Positions 11,333 to 20,902 of a stretch of DNA of 64,000 nucleotides are shown here, in pieces; the stretch's first letter is position 1, and each line of letters begins with the position of its first letter. The position numbers and the translations under genes are program-made. The notes under the pieces were generated by a model. It ran no database searches and was not told where the DNA came from. It was given only the letters and a program-made list of their open reading frames with translations. Source of the stretch: Streptomycetaceae bacterium (GTDB taxonomy: Bacteria > Actinomycetota > Actinomycetes > Nanopelagicales > Nanopelagicaceae); assembly GCA_027490815.1 (NCBI GenBank), contig JAIXXJ010000021.1, positions 124,001 through 188,000 of the forward strand, given 5' to 3'.

Positions 11333-12779
11333 TCCAAAAGGCTTTATGACAACTGCGCGCGAAGTTCCAAAGCGCCGTCCAGTAGATGTTCGAATCAAGG
11401 ATTGGCGCGAAGTTTATGAACCACAAAGCTTTGAACACTTGCAAAAGCAAGCAGGTCGATGCATGGACTGTGGCATACCTTTCTGTCACAACGGTTGTCC
11501 TCTAGGTAATTTAATTCCTGAGTGGAACGATTTGATTTATCGGGGAGATAAAGAAGAGGCAATTAATCGTCTACATGCAACCAATAATTTTCCAGAGTTC
11601 ACAGGTCGCTTATGTCCGGCGCCATGTGAGACTGCATGTGTGGTGGCAATCAACCGCGACGCAGTAACGATTAAACAAATTGAGCTTCGAACTATTGAAG
11701 AAGCATTCGATATGGATAATGTAAAGCCGATGCCACCTGATCGCTTAACGGGCAAGACCGTTGCAATTATTGGATCAGGACCGGCAGGTCTTGCCGCTGC
11801 CCAACAATTAACAAGAGCCGGACATACTGTTGCCGTCTATGAGCGCGCTGACAAAATCGGTGGACTTTTAAGATATGGAATTCCTGAGTTTAAAATGGAG
11901 AAGCATATTCTTGATCGAAGGTTAGAGCAGATGGAGCAGGAAGGTACACGCTTTCGTTCCGGTGTAGATGTTGGAATCGAATTAACTGGAACTGATCTAC
12001 GCAGAAAATACGACGCCGTTGTACTAGCAGTAGGTGCGACACAATGGCGAGATCTCAATATAAAGGGTCGAGATCTCAAGGGCGTTTATCAGGCTATGGA
12101 GTTCTTGCCATGGGGGAATAAACAAGCATTAGGTGAAGTGGAAGAGCCAGTTATAAATGTTGCAGGAAAACATGTTGTAATTCTTGGCGGAGGTGACACT
12201 GGCGCTGACTGTCTTGGAACTTCTGTACGACAAGGTGCGGCTTCTGTGACACAACTCGAGATCATGCCAAGACCAACAGATGAGCGTCCTGCATCGCAGC
12301 CTTGGCCAACATATCCGATGATCTATCGGGTGTCGAGTGCACATGAAGAACAGGACAATCGAATGTTTGCAGTCAGTACTGAAGAGTTTCTTGGAGACTC
12401 AGAGGGTAATTTACGCGCAATAAAGATTGTCGAGACTGAATTTATTAATGGAAAGTTTGAGGCTAAATCAGGTAGTGAGAAAGAGATCAAAGCTGACTTT
12501 GTCTTTATGGCTATGGGATTTACAGGACCAGAGAAATCTTCATTGATTAATCAGTTAGAAGTAGGACTCGATGAACGTGGAAACATTAAGAGGGATGCAA
12601 ATTTTCAGACCACGGAAGAAGGAATCTTTGTTGCTGGAGATGCAGGACGTGGTCAATCTTTGATTGTTTGGGCTATAGCCGAAGGGCGAAGCGCCGCAGC
12701 GGCCGTTGATACCTATTTGACCGGGGGAACTCAACTTCCATCGCCCATAGAACCAACTTCTAGACCACTGATGGTCTAA
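11325..12779 (+). CDS. gltD: Glutamate synthase small subunit
   Basis: [61 protein letters not shown]. Confidence 0.98.
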   Translation: MADPKGFMTTAREVPKRRPVDVRIKDWREVYEPQSFEHLQKQAGRCMDCGIPFCHNGCPLGNLIPEWNDLIYRGDKEEAINRLHATNNFPEFTGRLCPAPCETACVVAINRDAVTIKQIELRTIEEAFDMDNVKPMPPDRLTGKTVAIIGSGPAGLAAAQQLTRAGHTVAVYERADKIGGLLRYGIPEFKMEKHILDRRLEQMEQEGTRFRSGVDVGIELTGTDLRRKYDAVVLAVGATQWRDLNIKGRDLKGVYQAMEFLPWGNKQALGEVEEPVINVAGKHVVILGGGDTGADCLGTSVRQGAASVTQLEIMPRPTDERPASQPWPTYPMIYRVSSAHEEQDNRMFAVSTEEFLGDSEGNLRAIKIVETEFINGKFEAKSGSEKEIKADFVFMAMGFTGPEKSSLINQLEVGLDERGNIKRDANFQTTEEGIFVAGDAGRGQSLIVWAIAEGRSAAAAVDTYLTGGTQLPSPIEPTSRPLMV

Positions 12780-12789
12780 CGTAACGTCT

Positions 12790-14229
12790 ATGCGTAGAGC
12801 AAAAATAGTCTGCACCATGGGTCCTGCAGTGGATTCCGCCGAGAAAGTAAAAGAGCTCATTCATGCTGGTATGAACATGGCTAGATTAAATCTTTCACAC
12901 GGCACACATGCTGATCACCAATCACGTTTAGATCTTGTGAGAGCCGGCGCAAAAGAAGCTGGTGTTCCTGTGGCAGTACTTATCGATTTACAGGGCCCAA
13001 AGATTCGTCTTTCCACATTCTTAGATGGACCTCATGAACTTTCCCGTGGTGATGTTTTCGTAATTACTACAGATGAAATAGAGGGCAGCAAGGACCGAGT
13101 CGGCACAACTTATAAAGGACTGCCTAAAGATTGCAAAGCTGGGGACCGAATACTCATTGATGATGGAAAAGTTACTGTTGAGGTTTTTGAAGTAAAGGGC
13201 AACGATGTTGTTACGAAAGTTATAGAACCGGGATTAGTTAGCAACAGCAAAGGCATCAACCTACCTGGAGTAGCAGTTTCCGTACCGGCGCTTTCTGAGA
13301 AAGATATGGATGATCTACGTTGGGGCCTTCGCGCAGGGGCAGATTTTATTGCCTTGTCTTTCGTGCGAAACGCCAAAGATATTGATGATGTTCACGCAGT
13401 TATGGATGAAGTTGGGATTCGCATCCCAGTGATTGCCAAGATCGAAAAGCCGCAGGCGGTTGAGAATTTACAGGAGATCGTAACTGCATTTGATGGCATC
13501 ATGGTTGCACGTGGAGATCTTGGAGTTGAGATGCCCATTGAGGAAGTTCCGCTGGTTCAAAAGCGATGCATCGAACTTGCTCGAGAAGCTGCCAAACCTG
13601 TAATTGTGGCGACCCAGATGCTGGATTCAATGATCATTAATTCAACACCGACTCGAGCCGAAGCCACAGATTGCGCAAATGCTGTTCTAGATGGCGCTGA
13701 TGCTTTGATGTTATCGGGTGAGACATCAGTTGGAGCATTTGCAATTGAAGCAGTTGCAACAATGGCTCGAATAATTGCGCGAACAGAGGAGGGCGGATTC
13801 GAAATGATTCGACCACTTCGAACAACACCGCGGACGAAAGGTGGCGCCATTACTCGCGCAGCAGCTGAAGTCGGTGGAATTGTTGATGCAAAGTACCTAG
13901 TGACATTTACTCAGTCTGGAGACTCTGCACGTCGAATGGCGCGGCTGAGATCTCTCATTCCGATCCTTGCTTTTACACCAGAAGTGGGAACTTATAATCG
14001 ACTTGCTCTTACTTGGGGAGTCGAGCCGGCAATGACATCTATGGTCAAGCACACCGATGAAATGGTGAAGCAGGCGGATTCGTTACTTATTGAATCTGGT
14101 AGAGCAAAGCAAGGAGAGACAGTCATTATTGTGGCTGGATCTCCTCCTGGAATTCCTGGATCAACTAATGCGATGCGTGTGCACCGCGTTGGCGATGCAG
14201 TTGGTGGCGTAGTTCCGGCCTATCAGTAG
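12790..14229 (+). CDS. pyk: Pyruvate kinase
   Basis: RRAKIVCTMGPA, GMNMARLNLSHG, DLQGPKIR, MVARGDLGVEMP, VIVATQMLDSM. Confidence 0.98.
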   Translation: MRRAKIVCTMGPAVDSAEKVKELIHAGMNMARLNLSHGTHADHQSRLDLVRAGAKEAGVPVAVLIDLQGPKIRLSTFLDGPHELSRGDVFVITTDEIEGSKDRVGTTYKGLPKDCKAGDRILIDDGKVTVEVFEVKGNDVVTKVIEPGLVSNSKGINLPGVAVSVPALSEKDMDDLRWGLRAGADFIALSFVRNAKDIDDVHAVMDEVGIRIPVIAKIEKPQAVENLQEIVTAFDGIMVARGDLGVEMPIEEVPLVQKRCIELAREAAKPVIVATQMLDSMIINSTPTRAEATDCANAVLDGADALMLSGETSVGAFAIEAVATMARIIARTEEGGFEMIRPLRTTPRTKGGAITRAAAEVGGIVDAKYLVTFTQSGDSARRMARLRSLIPILAFTPEVGTYNRLALTWGVEPAMTSMVKHTDEMVKQADSLLIESGRAKQGETVIIVAGSPPGIPGSTNAMRVHRVGDAVGGVVPAYQ

Positions 14230-14283
14230 TTTTCGTTTTCCGAACCAATGCTCTTTGCCGTTAGACTAGATGAGTTAACAAAG

Positions 14284-14356
14284 GCCTCGGTACTCCAACG
14301 GTAGAGAGGGCAGTCTCAAACACTGCATAGTGTCGGTTCGAATCCGACTCGGGGCA
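14284..14356 (+). tRNA. tRNA-Leu(CAA)-like, short variable loop
   Basis: Acceptor GCCTCGG/TCGGGGC, 3-bp D-stem CTC/GAG with CAACGGTAGA loop, anticodon arm GCAGT-CTCAAAC-ACTGC (CAA), 5-nt variable loop, T-arm GTCGG-TTCGAAT-CCGAC, discriminator A, CCA not encoded. Confidence 0.85.
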
Positions 14357-14420
14357 CATTATTTGTTTGGATTTCTTGGTACATGTACTTTGTGTTAATT
14401 CCAGAAAGGACGAGTAGAAG

Positions 14421-15002
14421 ATGAGTATTCGTATTCTGGTTGCCGAAGATGAAGCGATCATTCGAATGGATCTTATTGAAATGCTTCAGGGCGCTGGCTA
14501 TGAAGTGGTTGCAGCCGCAACCAACGGGCAAGAGGCGATTGATTTAGCGAATATACATAAACCAGACCTTGCAATCCTAGATGTGAAAATGCCGGTACTA
14601 GATGGTATTTCTGCAGCTGCAAAAGTTATTGAGATTGCTCCAGTTCTTATGCTCACTGCTTTCTCGCAGAAAGAGCTAGTAGAGCGAGCGCGGGACGCCG
14701 GAGTTATGGCCTATGTAGTTAAGCCATTTACGATTGGTGATCTCATGCCGGCAATTGAAATTGCAATGAGTAGACACAAGCAAATGAAAAGCCTGGCGAC
14801 AGAAGTTGCAGATCTTCATGATCGATTAGAGACTCGCAAGATTATTGACAAAGCTAAAGGCATTTTGATGTCCGCCCTTAGCTTGAGCGAGCCTGAAGCG
14901 TTCTCATGGATACAAAAAGCAGCTATGGATAGACGACTTACGATGAAAGAAGTTGCTTTGGCGGTAATCGACCCAAAGCAGGCCGAGCACTTTCTTTCTT
15001 AG
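14421..15002 (+). CDS. Response regulator with ANTAR RNA-binding domain (PdtaR-like)
   Basis: Receiver VAEDEAIIRMDL, LDVKMPVLDG, AYVVKPF; C-terminal ANTAR IIDKAKGILMSALSLSEPEAFSWIQKAAMDRR. Confidence 0.93.
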   Translation: MSIRILVAEDEAIIRMDLIEMLQGAGYEVVAAATNGQEAIDLANIHKPDLAILDVKMPVLDGISAAAKVIEIAPVLMLTAFSQKELVERARDAGVMAYVVKPFTIGDLMPAIEIAMSRHKQMKSLATEVADLHDRLETRKIIDKAKGILMSALSLSEPEAFSWIQKAAMDRRLTMKEVALAVIDPKQAEHFLS

Positions 15003-15089
15003 GGATCTCCTCAAGGAAATCTGCACCATATCCCCAATCTTTAGGGGGAATAGGCCCAGATCTACGCCTTTATTGAGCGGAATTAAGTA

Positions 15090-15118
15090 TTTACCGATCG
15101 GTTTTGGCTAGTTATACT
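15090..15118 (+). promoter_or_regulatory. Putative promoter of the binding-protein gene with embedded palindrome ACCGATCGGT
   Basis: TTTACC (15090-15095), 17-nt spacer, TATACT (15113-15118); 10-bp palindrome at 15093-15102. Confidence 0.5.
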
Positions 15119-15182
15119 TCGGTGATCCTTTTTGAAGGTCATCTAGATACCTTTGATAAAGGAACTTACAAAAGGAGAAAAC

Positions 15183-16409
15183 ATGCAGAAATTCAACAAG
15201 GCAGCCATCGTGGTTGCTACTGCTGTCGCTGGCTTAGTTCTTGCTGGCTGCGGTGGTGGAGGAACAGCATCTGGTCCTCTAAAGATTGGTTCATTGTTGC
15301 CTGAGACAGGCAGCCTTGCGTTCCTTGGACCCCCAGAGTTTGCAGGAGTTGATTTAGCTGTTGCTGATATCAACGCCGCAGGTGGAGTACTTGGAGAAAA
15401 TATTGAGCACATCCGTGGTGATTCAGGAGATACAAGTACTGATATCGCACAACAGACAACTGACTCACATATTTCAGCAGGAGTAAGTGCAATTGTTGGT
15501 GCAGCTTCATCTGGAGTTTCATTTACTGTAATCGACAAGATCGCAGGAGCTGGAATTGTCCACTTCTCACCAGCAAACACATCACCTGATTTTACAAACT
15601 ATGCAGATGACGGTTACTACTTCCGCTCTGCTCCTTCAGATACTTTCCAGGGAGCAGTTCTTGGTCAGTTGATGGCTAAGGAAGGCGCAAAGAACGCTGT
15701 AATTCTTAACCTTGATGATGCATACGGTAACGGTCTTGCTAAGTACGCAATGGCTGCATTTACTGGAACATCAACAAACATTGTTTATAACCCACAGGCA
15801 GCTGAGTTCTCAGCAGATGTAGCAAAGGCAAAGGCTGCAAAGCCAGATGCAATTGCAATCATCGGCTTTGATGAGACAGCAAAGATTTTCACTGAGCTTA
15901 TTAAGCAGGGAATCGGGCCTAACAAGGTTAAGACATACCTAGTAGATGGAAACCTTTCAAGCGGTGCTTACAAGGATCTACCTGCAGGAATCATGAAGGG
16001 CGTTAAGGGAACACTTCCTGGCGTTTTGGCAGATGGAGAGCTTCAGAAGCGTCTACTTTCAGTAGACCCAGCTCTTACTGACTACTCATATGCTGCTGAG
16101 TCATACGATGCAGTAGTTTTGATTGCACTTGCAGCTGAGCAGGGTGGAGCAACAGATGGTAAGACCATCCGCGACAACCTAGTTTCAGTTTCAAAGGGTG
16201 GCACAAAGTGCACAACCTTTGCTGATTGCAAGGCTCTCATCGCAGAAGGAACAGACATCGACTATGACGGTGTATCTGGTCCAATTGAGTTCGCTGACAA
16301 TGGCGATCCTTCATACGCAACTATGGGTGTGTATGTTTACGAAGCAAATGACAAGTACGTAGCACTACCAGCAGAGTTCATCTCTGGTGATGTGCCAGCG
16401 GGCGAGTAA
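15183..16409 (+). CDS. Branched-chain amino acid ABC transporter, substrate-binding lipoprotein (LivJ/LivK-like)
   Basis: Lipobox LVLAGCGGG, KIGSLLPETGSLAFLGPPEFAGVDLAVADINAAGGVLG; AAAGGAG upstream; next to livFGMH. Confidence 0.93.
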   Translation: MQKFNKAAIVVATAVAGLVLAGCGGGGTASGPLKIGSLLPETGSLAFLGPPEFAGVDLAVADINAAGGVLGENIEHIRGDSGDTSTDIAQQTTDSHISAGVSAIVGAASSGVSFTVIDKIAGAGIVHFSPANTSPDFTNYADDGYYFRSAPSDTFQGAVLGQLMAKEGAKNAVILNLDDAYGNGLAKYAMAAFTGTSTNIVYNPQAAEFSADVAKAKAAKPDAIAIIGFDETAKIFTELIKQGIGPNKVKTYLVDGNLSSGAYKDLPAGIMKGVKGTLPGVLADGELQKRLLSVDPALTDYSYAAESYDAVVLIALAAEQGGATDGKTIRDNLVSVSKGGTKCTTFADCKALIAEGTDIDYDGVSGPIEFADNGDPSYATMGVYVYEANDKYVALPAEFISGDVPAGE

Positions 16410-16424
16410 TTAGCTAAATAAGTA

Positions 16425-16464
16425 ATAAGAATGGCCCGCCGGTTAACCGGCGGGCCATTCTTAT
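16425..16464. terminator. Perfect 40-bp palindrome, candidate bidirectional terminator
   Basis: ATAAGAATGGCCCGCCGGTT|AACCGGCGGGCCATTCTTAT between convergent genes ending at 16409 (+) and 16494 (-). Confidence 0.85.
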
Positions 16465-16493
16465 GTTCAAAGAATTTAAAGGTGAATAAGCAA

Positions 16494-17231
16494 CTACTTC
16501 TTCGCTAGTGTTCCTAGATACAGTTCAATAACTTTAGGATCAGTTGATAGTGATTTACCAGTGCCTTCATAGGCATTCTTTCCTTGGTCTAGAACATAAC
16601 CTCGATCGACAATCTGCAAGCATCTACGGGCATTTTGCTCAACCATAATGACTGTAACGCCAATCTTGTTGATCTCACGAACGCGAACAAAGACTTCATC
16701 CTGCAATGCAGGGGAGAGGCCAGCACTTGGTTCATCCAATAGCAAAACAGATGGATTCATCATCAGCGCTCGGCCCATAGCCACCATTTGGCGCTCTCCG
16801 CCAGATAAAGATCCAGCACGTTGCTTACGGCGAGTACCAAGAGTTGGAAAAAGTTCGGTTACAAAGTCAAAACGCTCTGAGAACTTTTCAGGTGATTGAA
16901 ACGCACCCATTTGCAAGTTCTCTTCAATGGTAAGAGAAGGAAAAACATTGTTACTTTGTGGGACAAAGCCAATACCGCGGGCTACTAGCTGGTCGGCTCT
17001 CATGTTTGTGATCTCTTCGCCAGATAAAGTCACATTACCTTCGCGAATCTTTACAAGACCGAATAAGGCTTTGAGCAAGGTTGATTTACCTGCCCCGTTA
17101 GGTCCAATGATTCCAACTAGTTCGCCTTGATTAGCATACAAATTACATCCATTTAGAATATTAATTCCTGGAAGGTAGCCAGCAACTAAGTCAGTTGCAG
17201 AGACCAATGCCGTGTTTGTCGATGCAGCCAT
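16494..17231 (-). CDS. livF: Branched-chain amino acid ABC transporter ATP-binding protein LivF
   Basis: GPNGAGKSTLLKALFGL, LSGGERQMVAMGRALM, LLLDEPSAGLSP. Confidence 0.93.
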   Translation of the reverse strand: MAASTNTALVSATDLVAGYLPGINILNGCNLYANQGELVGIIGPNGAGKSTLLKALFGLVKIREGNVTLSGEEITNMRADQLVARGIGFVPQSNNVFPSLTIEENLQMGAFQSPEKFSERFDFVTELFPTLGTRRKQRAGSLSGGERQMVAMGRALMMNPSVLLLDEPSAGLSPALQDEVFVRVREINKIGVTVIMVEQNARRCLQIVDRGYVLDQGKNAYEGTGKSLSTDPKVIELYLGTLAKK

Positions 17232-17234
17232 TAC

Positions 17235-18089
17235 TTAGGCTCCTTCACTTGATAAATCGCTATCGTGATGTGCACCCAAGTACGCTTCTATAACTTGAGC
17301 ATTACCCATGACAGTTGCCGGAGTTCCCTCGGCAATGATCTGACCCTGAGCCATAACAATTACCCAATCACTTATTTCGTGAACCATATCCATGTCATGT
17401 TCTACGAATAGAACAGTTTTTCCTTCATTTCGAAGTTCCTTGATATGTTCCAAAAGGGACTGCTTGAGCGCAGGGTTTACACCTGCCATTGGCTCATCAA
17501 GCATCACCATTTCGGGCTCTACCATTAATGCACGTGCCATTTCTAAAAGTTTTCTTTGTCCACCAGAAAGTGCGGCAGCAAAGTCATCTTGCTTTTCCAG
17601 AAGTTTAAAGTTTGTGAGAATAGATGTTGCCTTAACGCGGATTGCAGCTTCTTGAGAACGCCATATCCAAGGGAAAACTGAAAGGAGCACAGATTCACCC
17701 TTTTGTGCTCTAGCTCCAAGCAACATATTTTCCATTACGGTTAAGCGATATAAAGCTTTAGTTAATTGAAACGTCCGCACCATGCCAAGACGAGCAACTT
17801 TATAGGATGGAACTCCGTTAAGGGGTATGCCATTAAAACTCCATGTGCCTGAGTTTGGAGAGTCGTAACCAGTTAGGAGATTAAAAAATGTAGTTTTGCC
17901 GGCGCCATTTGGGCCGATAAGTGCGGTGATGGATCCGCGCTGAATTTCAACATGGTCAACATTGACAGCTGTTAACCCGCCAAACTGGCGCTTTATCTTA
18001 TCTGCAATCAAAATTGGATCTGGTTTAGATGATCCAGGCGTCTGGGATGTAGTCATGGCAAAGTCTGCCCCGGAGTTATGCTTTTGCAT
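17235..18089 (-). CDS. livG: Branched-chain amino acid ABC transporter ATP-binding protein LivG
   Basis: GPNGAGKTTFFNLLTGYDSPNSG, ALSGGQRKLLEMARALM, MLDEPMAGVNP; overlaps livM start, alternative ATG at 18056. Confidence 0.93.
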   Translation of the reverse strand: MQKHNSGADFAMTTSQTPGSSKPDPILIADKIKRQFGGLTAVNVDHVEIQRGSITALIGPNGAGKTTFFNLLTGYDSPNSGTWSFNGIPLNGVPSYKVARLGMVRTFQLTKALYRLTVMENMLLGARAQKGESVLLSVFPWIWRSQEAAIRVKATSILTNFKLLEKQDDFAAALSGGQRKLLEMARALMVEPEMVMLDEPMAGVNPALKQSLLEHIKELRNEGKTVLFVEHDMDMVHEISDWVIVMAQGQIIAEGTPATVMGNAQVIEAYLGAHHDSDLSSEGA

Positions 18090-19071
18090 CGAGTGCCAAC
18101 TCCTTCTTATCGCCGAATATTCCTTGTGGTCTAAATATCATGAGCAACATCAAACCAAGACCCATGAGCATGAAACGAATCTGACCTACTTGGTTTACCC
18201 CAATGAGCCAATCTGGAATTACATTTGAAGTAACTCCAGCTCGAAGAACCTGCTCAATAAAGACAATCAAGAACCAGAAAATCATTGCACCAACTATTGG
18301 TGCAAAGACTCTGGCGGCGCCTCCAAGAATGAGGACTGTATAGGCAAAAAATGTAAGTGCTGTTCCATAGTTATCTGGCTGGACTGATTGACGTGAAAGC
18401 GCGTATACAAATCCTGCAATAGACCCGATAACGCCACCAATGATCAATGATTGCATTTTGTAGAGATAAACGTTCTTGCCTAGTGAGCGAACAGCATCTT
18501 CATCCTCACGAATTGCGCGCATAACGCGGCCCCATGGTGAATTAACCATTATCCACATAACAAAAGTAATCAGTGCAACAAGTACCCAGCCAGTGATAAC
18601 TACCCATAGATCATTTCCGTTAAAGCGGAGAATGGGAGTGGTTAGCCCTTGCTTGAATGGATTGAGATCGAAGAACTCTTTACCGAATTTTCCGGTGATT
18701 CCATCAGAGCCGCCCAATGAGTCGTTAAATGTTGCAGAGCGTGCTATCTGGCGAACAATTTCGGCTGCTGCAATAGTGACAATTGCTAAGTAGTCAGCTC
18801 GCAAACGCAAAGTGGGAATACCCAGGAGCAGTGCAAAGAGAATAGAGTTAAAAATACCGATCAAAAGTGCAAGCCATAGTGATAGCCCAAATGTAATAAC
18901 AGGTACAGCCACGCTATAGGCACCAATTGCCAAAAAGCCAGCCTGGCCAAAGTTAAGAAGTCCTGTGTAACCAAAGTGCATGTTCAAACCAATGGCAGCA
19001 AGTGCGAAAATGATCGCATTGACCCCAAGGGTTGCACTCAAGGTTTGCTGAATAATAAAGAGAATGTCCAT
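18076..19071 (-). CDS. livM: Branched-chain amino acid ABC transporter permease LivM
   Basis: AAIGLNMHFGYTGLLNFGQAGFLAIGAY, LRLRADYLAIVTIA, ALSRQSVQPDNY, FRPQGIFG. Confidence 0.93.
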   Translation of the reverse strand: MDILFIIQQTLSATLGVNAIIFALAAIGLNMHFGYTGLLNFGQAGFLAIGAYSVAVPVITFGLSLWLALLIGIFNSILFALLLGIPTLRLRADYLAIVTIAAAEIVRQIARSATFNDSLGGSDGITGKFGKEFFDLNPFKQGLTTPILRFNGNDLWVVITGWVLVALITFVMWIMVNSPWGRVMRAIREDEDAVRSLGKNVYLYKMQSLIIGGVIGSIAGFVYALSRQSVQPDNYGTALTFFAYTVLILGGAARVFAPIVGAMIFWFLIVFIEQVLRAGVTSNVIPDWLIGVNQVGQIRFMLMGLGLMLLMIFRPQGIFGDKKELALDAKA

Positions 19072-20412
19072 TTATCCGATCCTCTCTTTTCTACCCAATA
19101 TTCCTTGTGGGCGAACGATCAAAATCAAAATAAGAACGATCAATGCGCCCACATACTTTAACTCTGTAGGAATAAACAGAGTTGAAAGCTGTACAAAAAG
19201 TCCAATAATCAAAGAGCCAACAAGTGCGCCATTTGCAGTACCCAAACCGCCTAAGGTAACTGCTGCAAATATAAGTAGCAGCATGTCCTGACCCATTAGG
19301 AAGCTAACGCCTTGGTTGACGGTCACGATGACGCCTGCATAACCGGCAAGTGCTGCTCCCAAAATCCAAACGGCACGGATAACTTTTTGAACATCGATGC
19401 CCGATGCTGAAGCCAACGCTGGATTATCTGCTACTGCTCGACTTGCCTTGCCCATGCGGGTACGAAGAAGCCAAAGTGTTGCAAAGACAATAAATCCAAC
19501 TCCAATAACAGTTGTAAGGATTGATTTTGGCGTGATGTTCACTAATCCAAGTTCTAGGCCAGCCTGACCTGCGTACTGTGGCAGTTGCCGTGTATCTCCA
19601 CCGAAAAGGAAGAGGAAGAAGTAACGCAAGAAGATTGCAAAACCGATCGAGACAACGAGCATCGCGATTAAACCGGTGCCACGCTTACGAAGTGGTTTCC
19701 ATAGGTATCTATCCTGTAAGAATCCAGAAATAAAGGCGCTGAGCACAACTGCGATAGGCGCCGCCACAATTACTGGGAGTTTTGCTATCGCACTGAAATA
19801 ATAGGTGAGTAGTCCAGCAAAAGTTAAAATTTCACCGTGGGCAAAATTGGTAAGTCCCGTTGTTCCAAAAATAAGGTTAAGTCCGAGTGCTGCCAAGGCG
19901 ATGATGAGACCAAGAATTAATCCATCTACTGTTAATTGAGCCGAACGCTCCAACATTGTGGCCTTTTCAACCCCAGGTCCAATGGGAAAGAGAAGTCGCA
20001 GCTCTACACCAAGCATGAATACGTTTGCCTTAGCAGTTCCCTTTGTCGGATCTGTTAACGCCTGACCTTCAGGAAGATCGCTCTCATTGATAGTTGCGCT
20101 ATATGTTCCCTTTGTTGGAATAAGGACTTCCCAAGCACCAAGTGAATCCGTCGTTACATCTGCACTAAATCCCTCTGGACCTTCGATGGAAATCCCAATT
20201 CCTTCAAGAGGTTGTTCAGTAGAGCTAGTAACTACTCCGTAGAGTTTTGTCGGGGTTTCTGCAGCATTTGCAGGTGTGGCAATCAAGGAGATCCCTGCTG
20301 TCGCAGAAAACGTGGTGATAGCCAAAAGAATCAAACGGGCGCTGATCTTTTTACTTGCAAAATTCAAGTCGCGCTCCACATCTGTTTTCAGTGCATCGCC
20401 AATCGGATGCAT
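19072..20412 (-). CDS. livH: Branched-chain amino acid ABC transporter permease LivH with N-terminal exported regulatory-like domain
   Basis: C-terminal LivH (LALAALGLNLIFGTTGLTNFAHGEILTFAG, VRPQGILG) preceded by signal sequence (ATPANAAE) and KLYGVVTSSTEQPLEGIGISIEGPEGFSADVTTDSLGAWEVLIP beta-rich domain. Confidence 0.9.
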   Translation of the reverse strand: MHPIGDALKTDVERDLNFASKKISARLILLAITTFSATAGISLIATPANAAETPTKLYGVVTSSTEQPLEGIGISIEGPEGFSADVTTDSLGAWEVLIPTKGTYSATINESDLPEGQALTDPTKGTAKANVFMLGVELRLLFPIGPGVEKATMLERSAQLTVDGLILGLIIALAALGLNLIFGTTGLTNFAHGEILTFAGLLTYYFSAIAKLPVIVAAPIAVVLSAFISGFLQDRYLWKPLRKRGTGLIAMLVVSIGFAIFLRYFFLFLFGGDTRQLPQYAGQAGLELGLVNITPKSILTTVIGVGFIVFATLWLLRTRMGKASRAVADNPALASASGIDVQKVIRAVWILGAALAGYAGVIVTVNQGVSFLMGQDMLLLIFAAVTLGGLGTANGALVGSLIIGLFVQLSTLFIPTELKYVGALIVLILILIVRPQGILGRKERIG

Positions 20413-20456
20413 CAGGCTATTTCTAGGTGCCTAGGCGTCTACCTTAACTAACTGAC

Positions 20457-20867
20457 CTAGGCCTCGGCAAGGATCAGGCAGGTAATACGGGCCGTGCAGG
20501 TTCTTTCGCCAGCCTCATTGGTGATCACAATTTCATACGAGCAGAGAGTTTTGCCAAGTGAAATAGGGGTTGCAACTGCCGTAACTAGTCCAGAGCGAGC
20601 CGGGCGGTGATGTGTTGCATTGATATCAACACCGACTACTCGGCGGTTTGCTCCGGCATGAATTTGCGCACCGATTGAGCCCAAAGACTCAGCCAACACA
20701 ACGCTTGCTCCACCATGGAGCAGGCCAGCGGGCTGAGTGTTTCCTTCAACAGGCATAGTTGCAACAAGTCGCTGGGCTGATGCTTCAATAATCTCGATAC
20801 CCATTTTTGTGCCGAGATCTCCATTGCCGCGTTCTTTAATAATTGCCAGTAAATCTTGTTGCGTCAT
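20457..20867 (-). CDS. PaaI-type hotdog-fold thioesterase
   Basis: AGLLHGGASVVLAESLGSIGA, GVDINATHHRPARSGLVTA. Confidence 0.85.
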   Translation of the reverse strand: MTQQDLLAIIKERGNGDLGTKMGIEIIEASAQRLVATMPVEGNTQPAGLLHGGASVVLAESLGSIGAQIHAGANRRVVGVDINATHHRPARSGLVTAVATPISLGKTLCSYEIVITNEAGERTCTARITCLILAEA

Positions 20868-20902
20868 GATCCAATCATAACTTGTTATCTAGGATGGATG
20901 CC

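Noticed and set aside
14261-14531. Minus-strand ORFs over the tRNA (MCPESDSNRHYAVFETALSTVGVPR..., ...RVGFEPTLCSV)
   Set aside because: Translation of the antisense strand of a tRNA gene; resembles recurrent spurious annotations.
15031-15049. TCCCC-aatcttta-GGGGA hairpin after the ANTAR gene as an ANTAR dual-hexaloop target
   Set aside because: Loop is not six nucleotides and no second matching hairpin was seen; more likely a weak 3' hairpin without T-tract.
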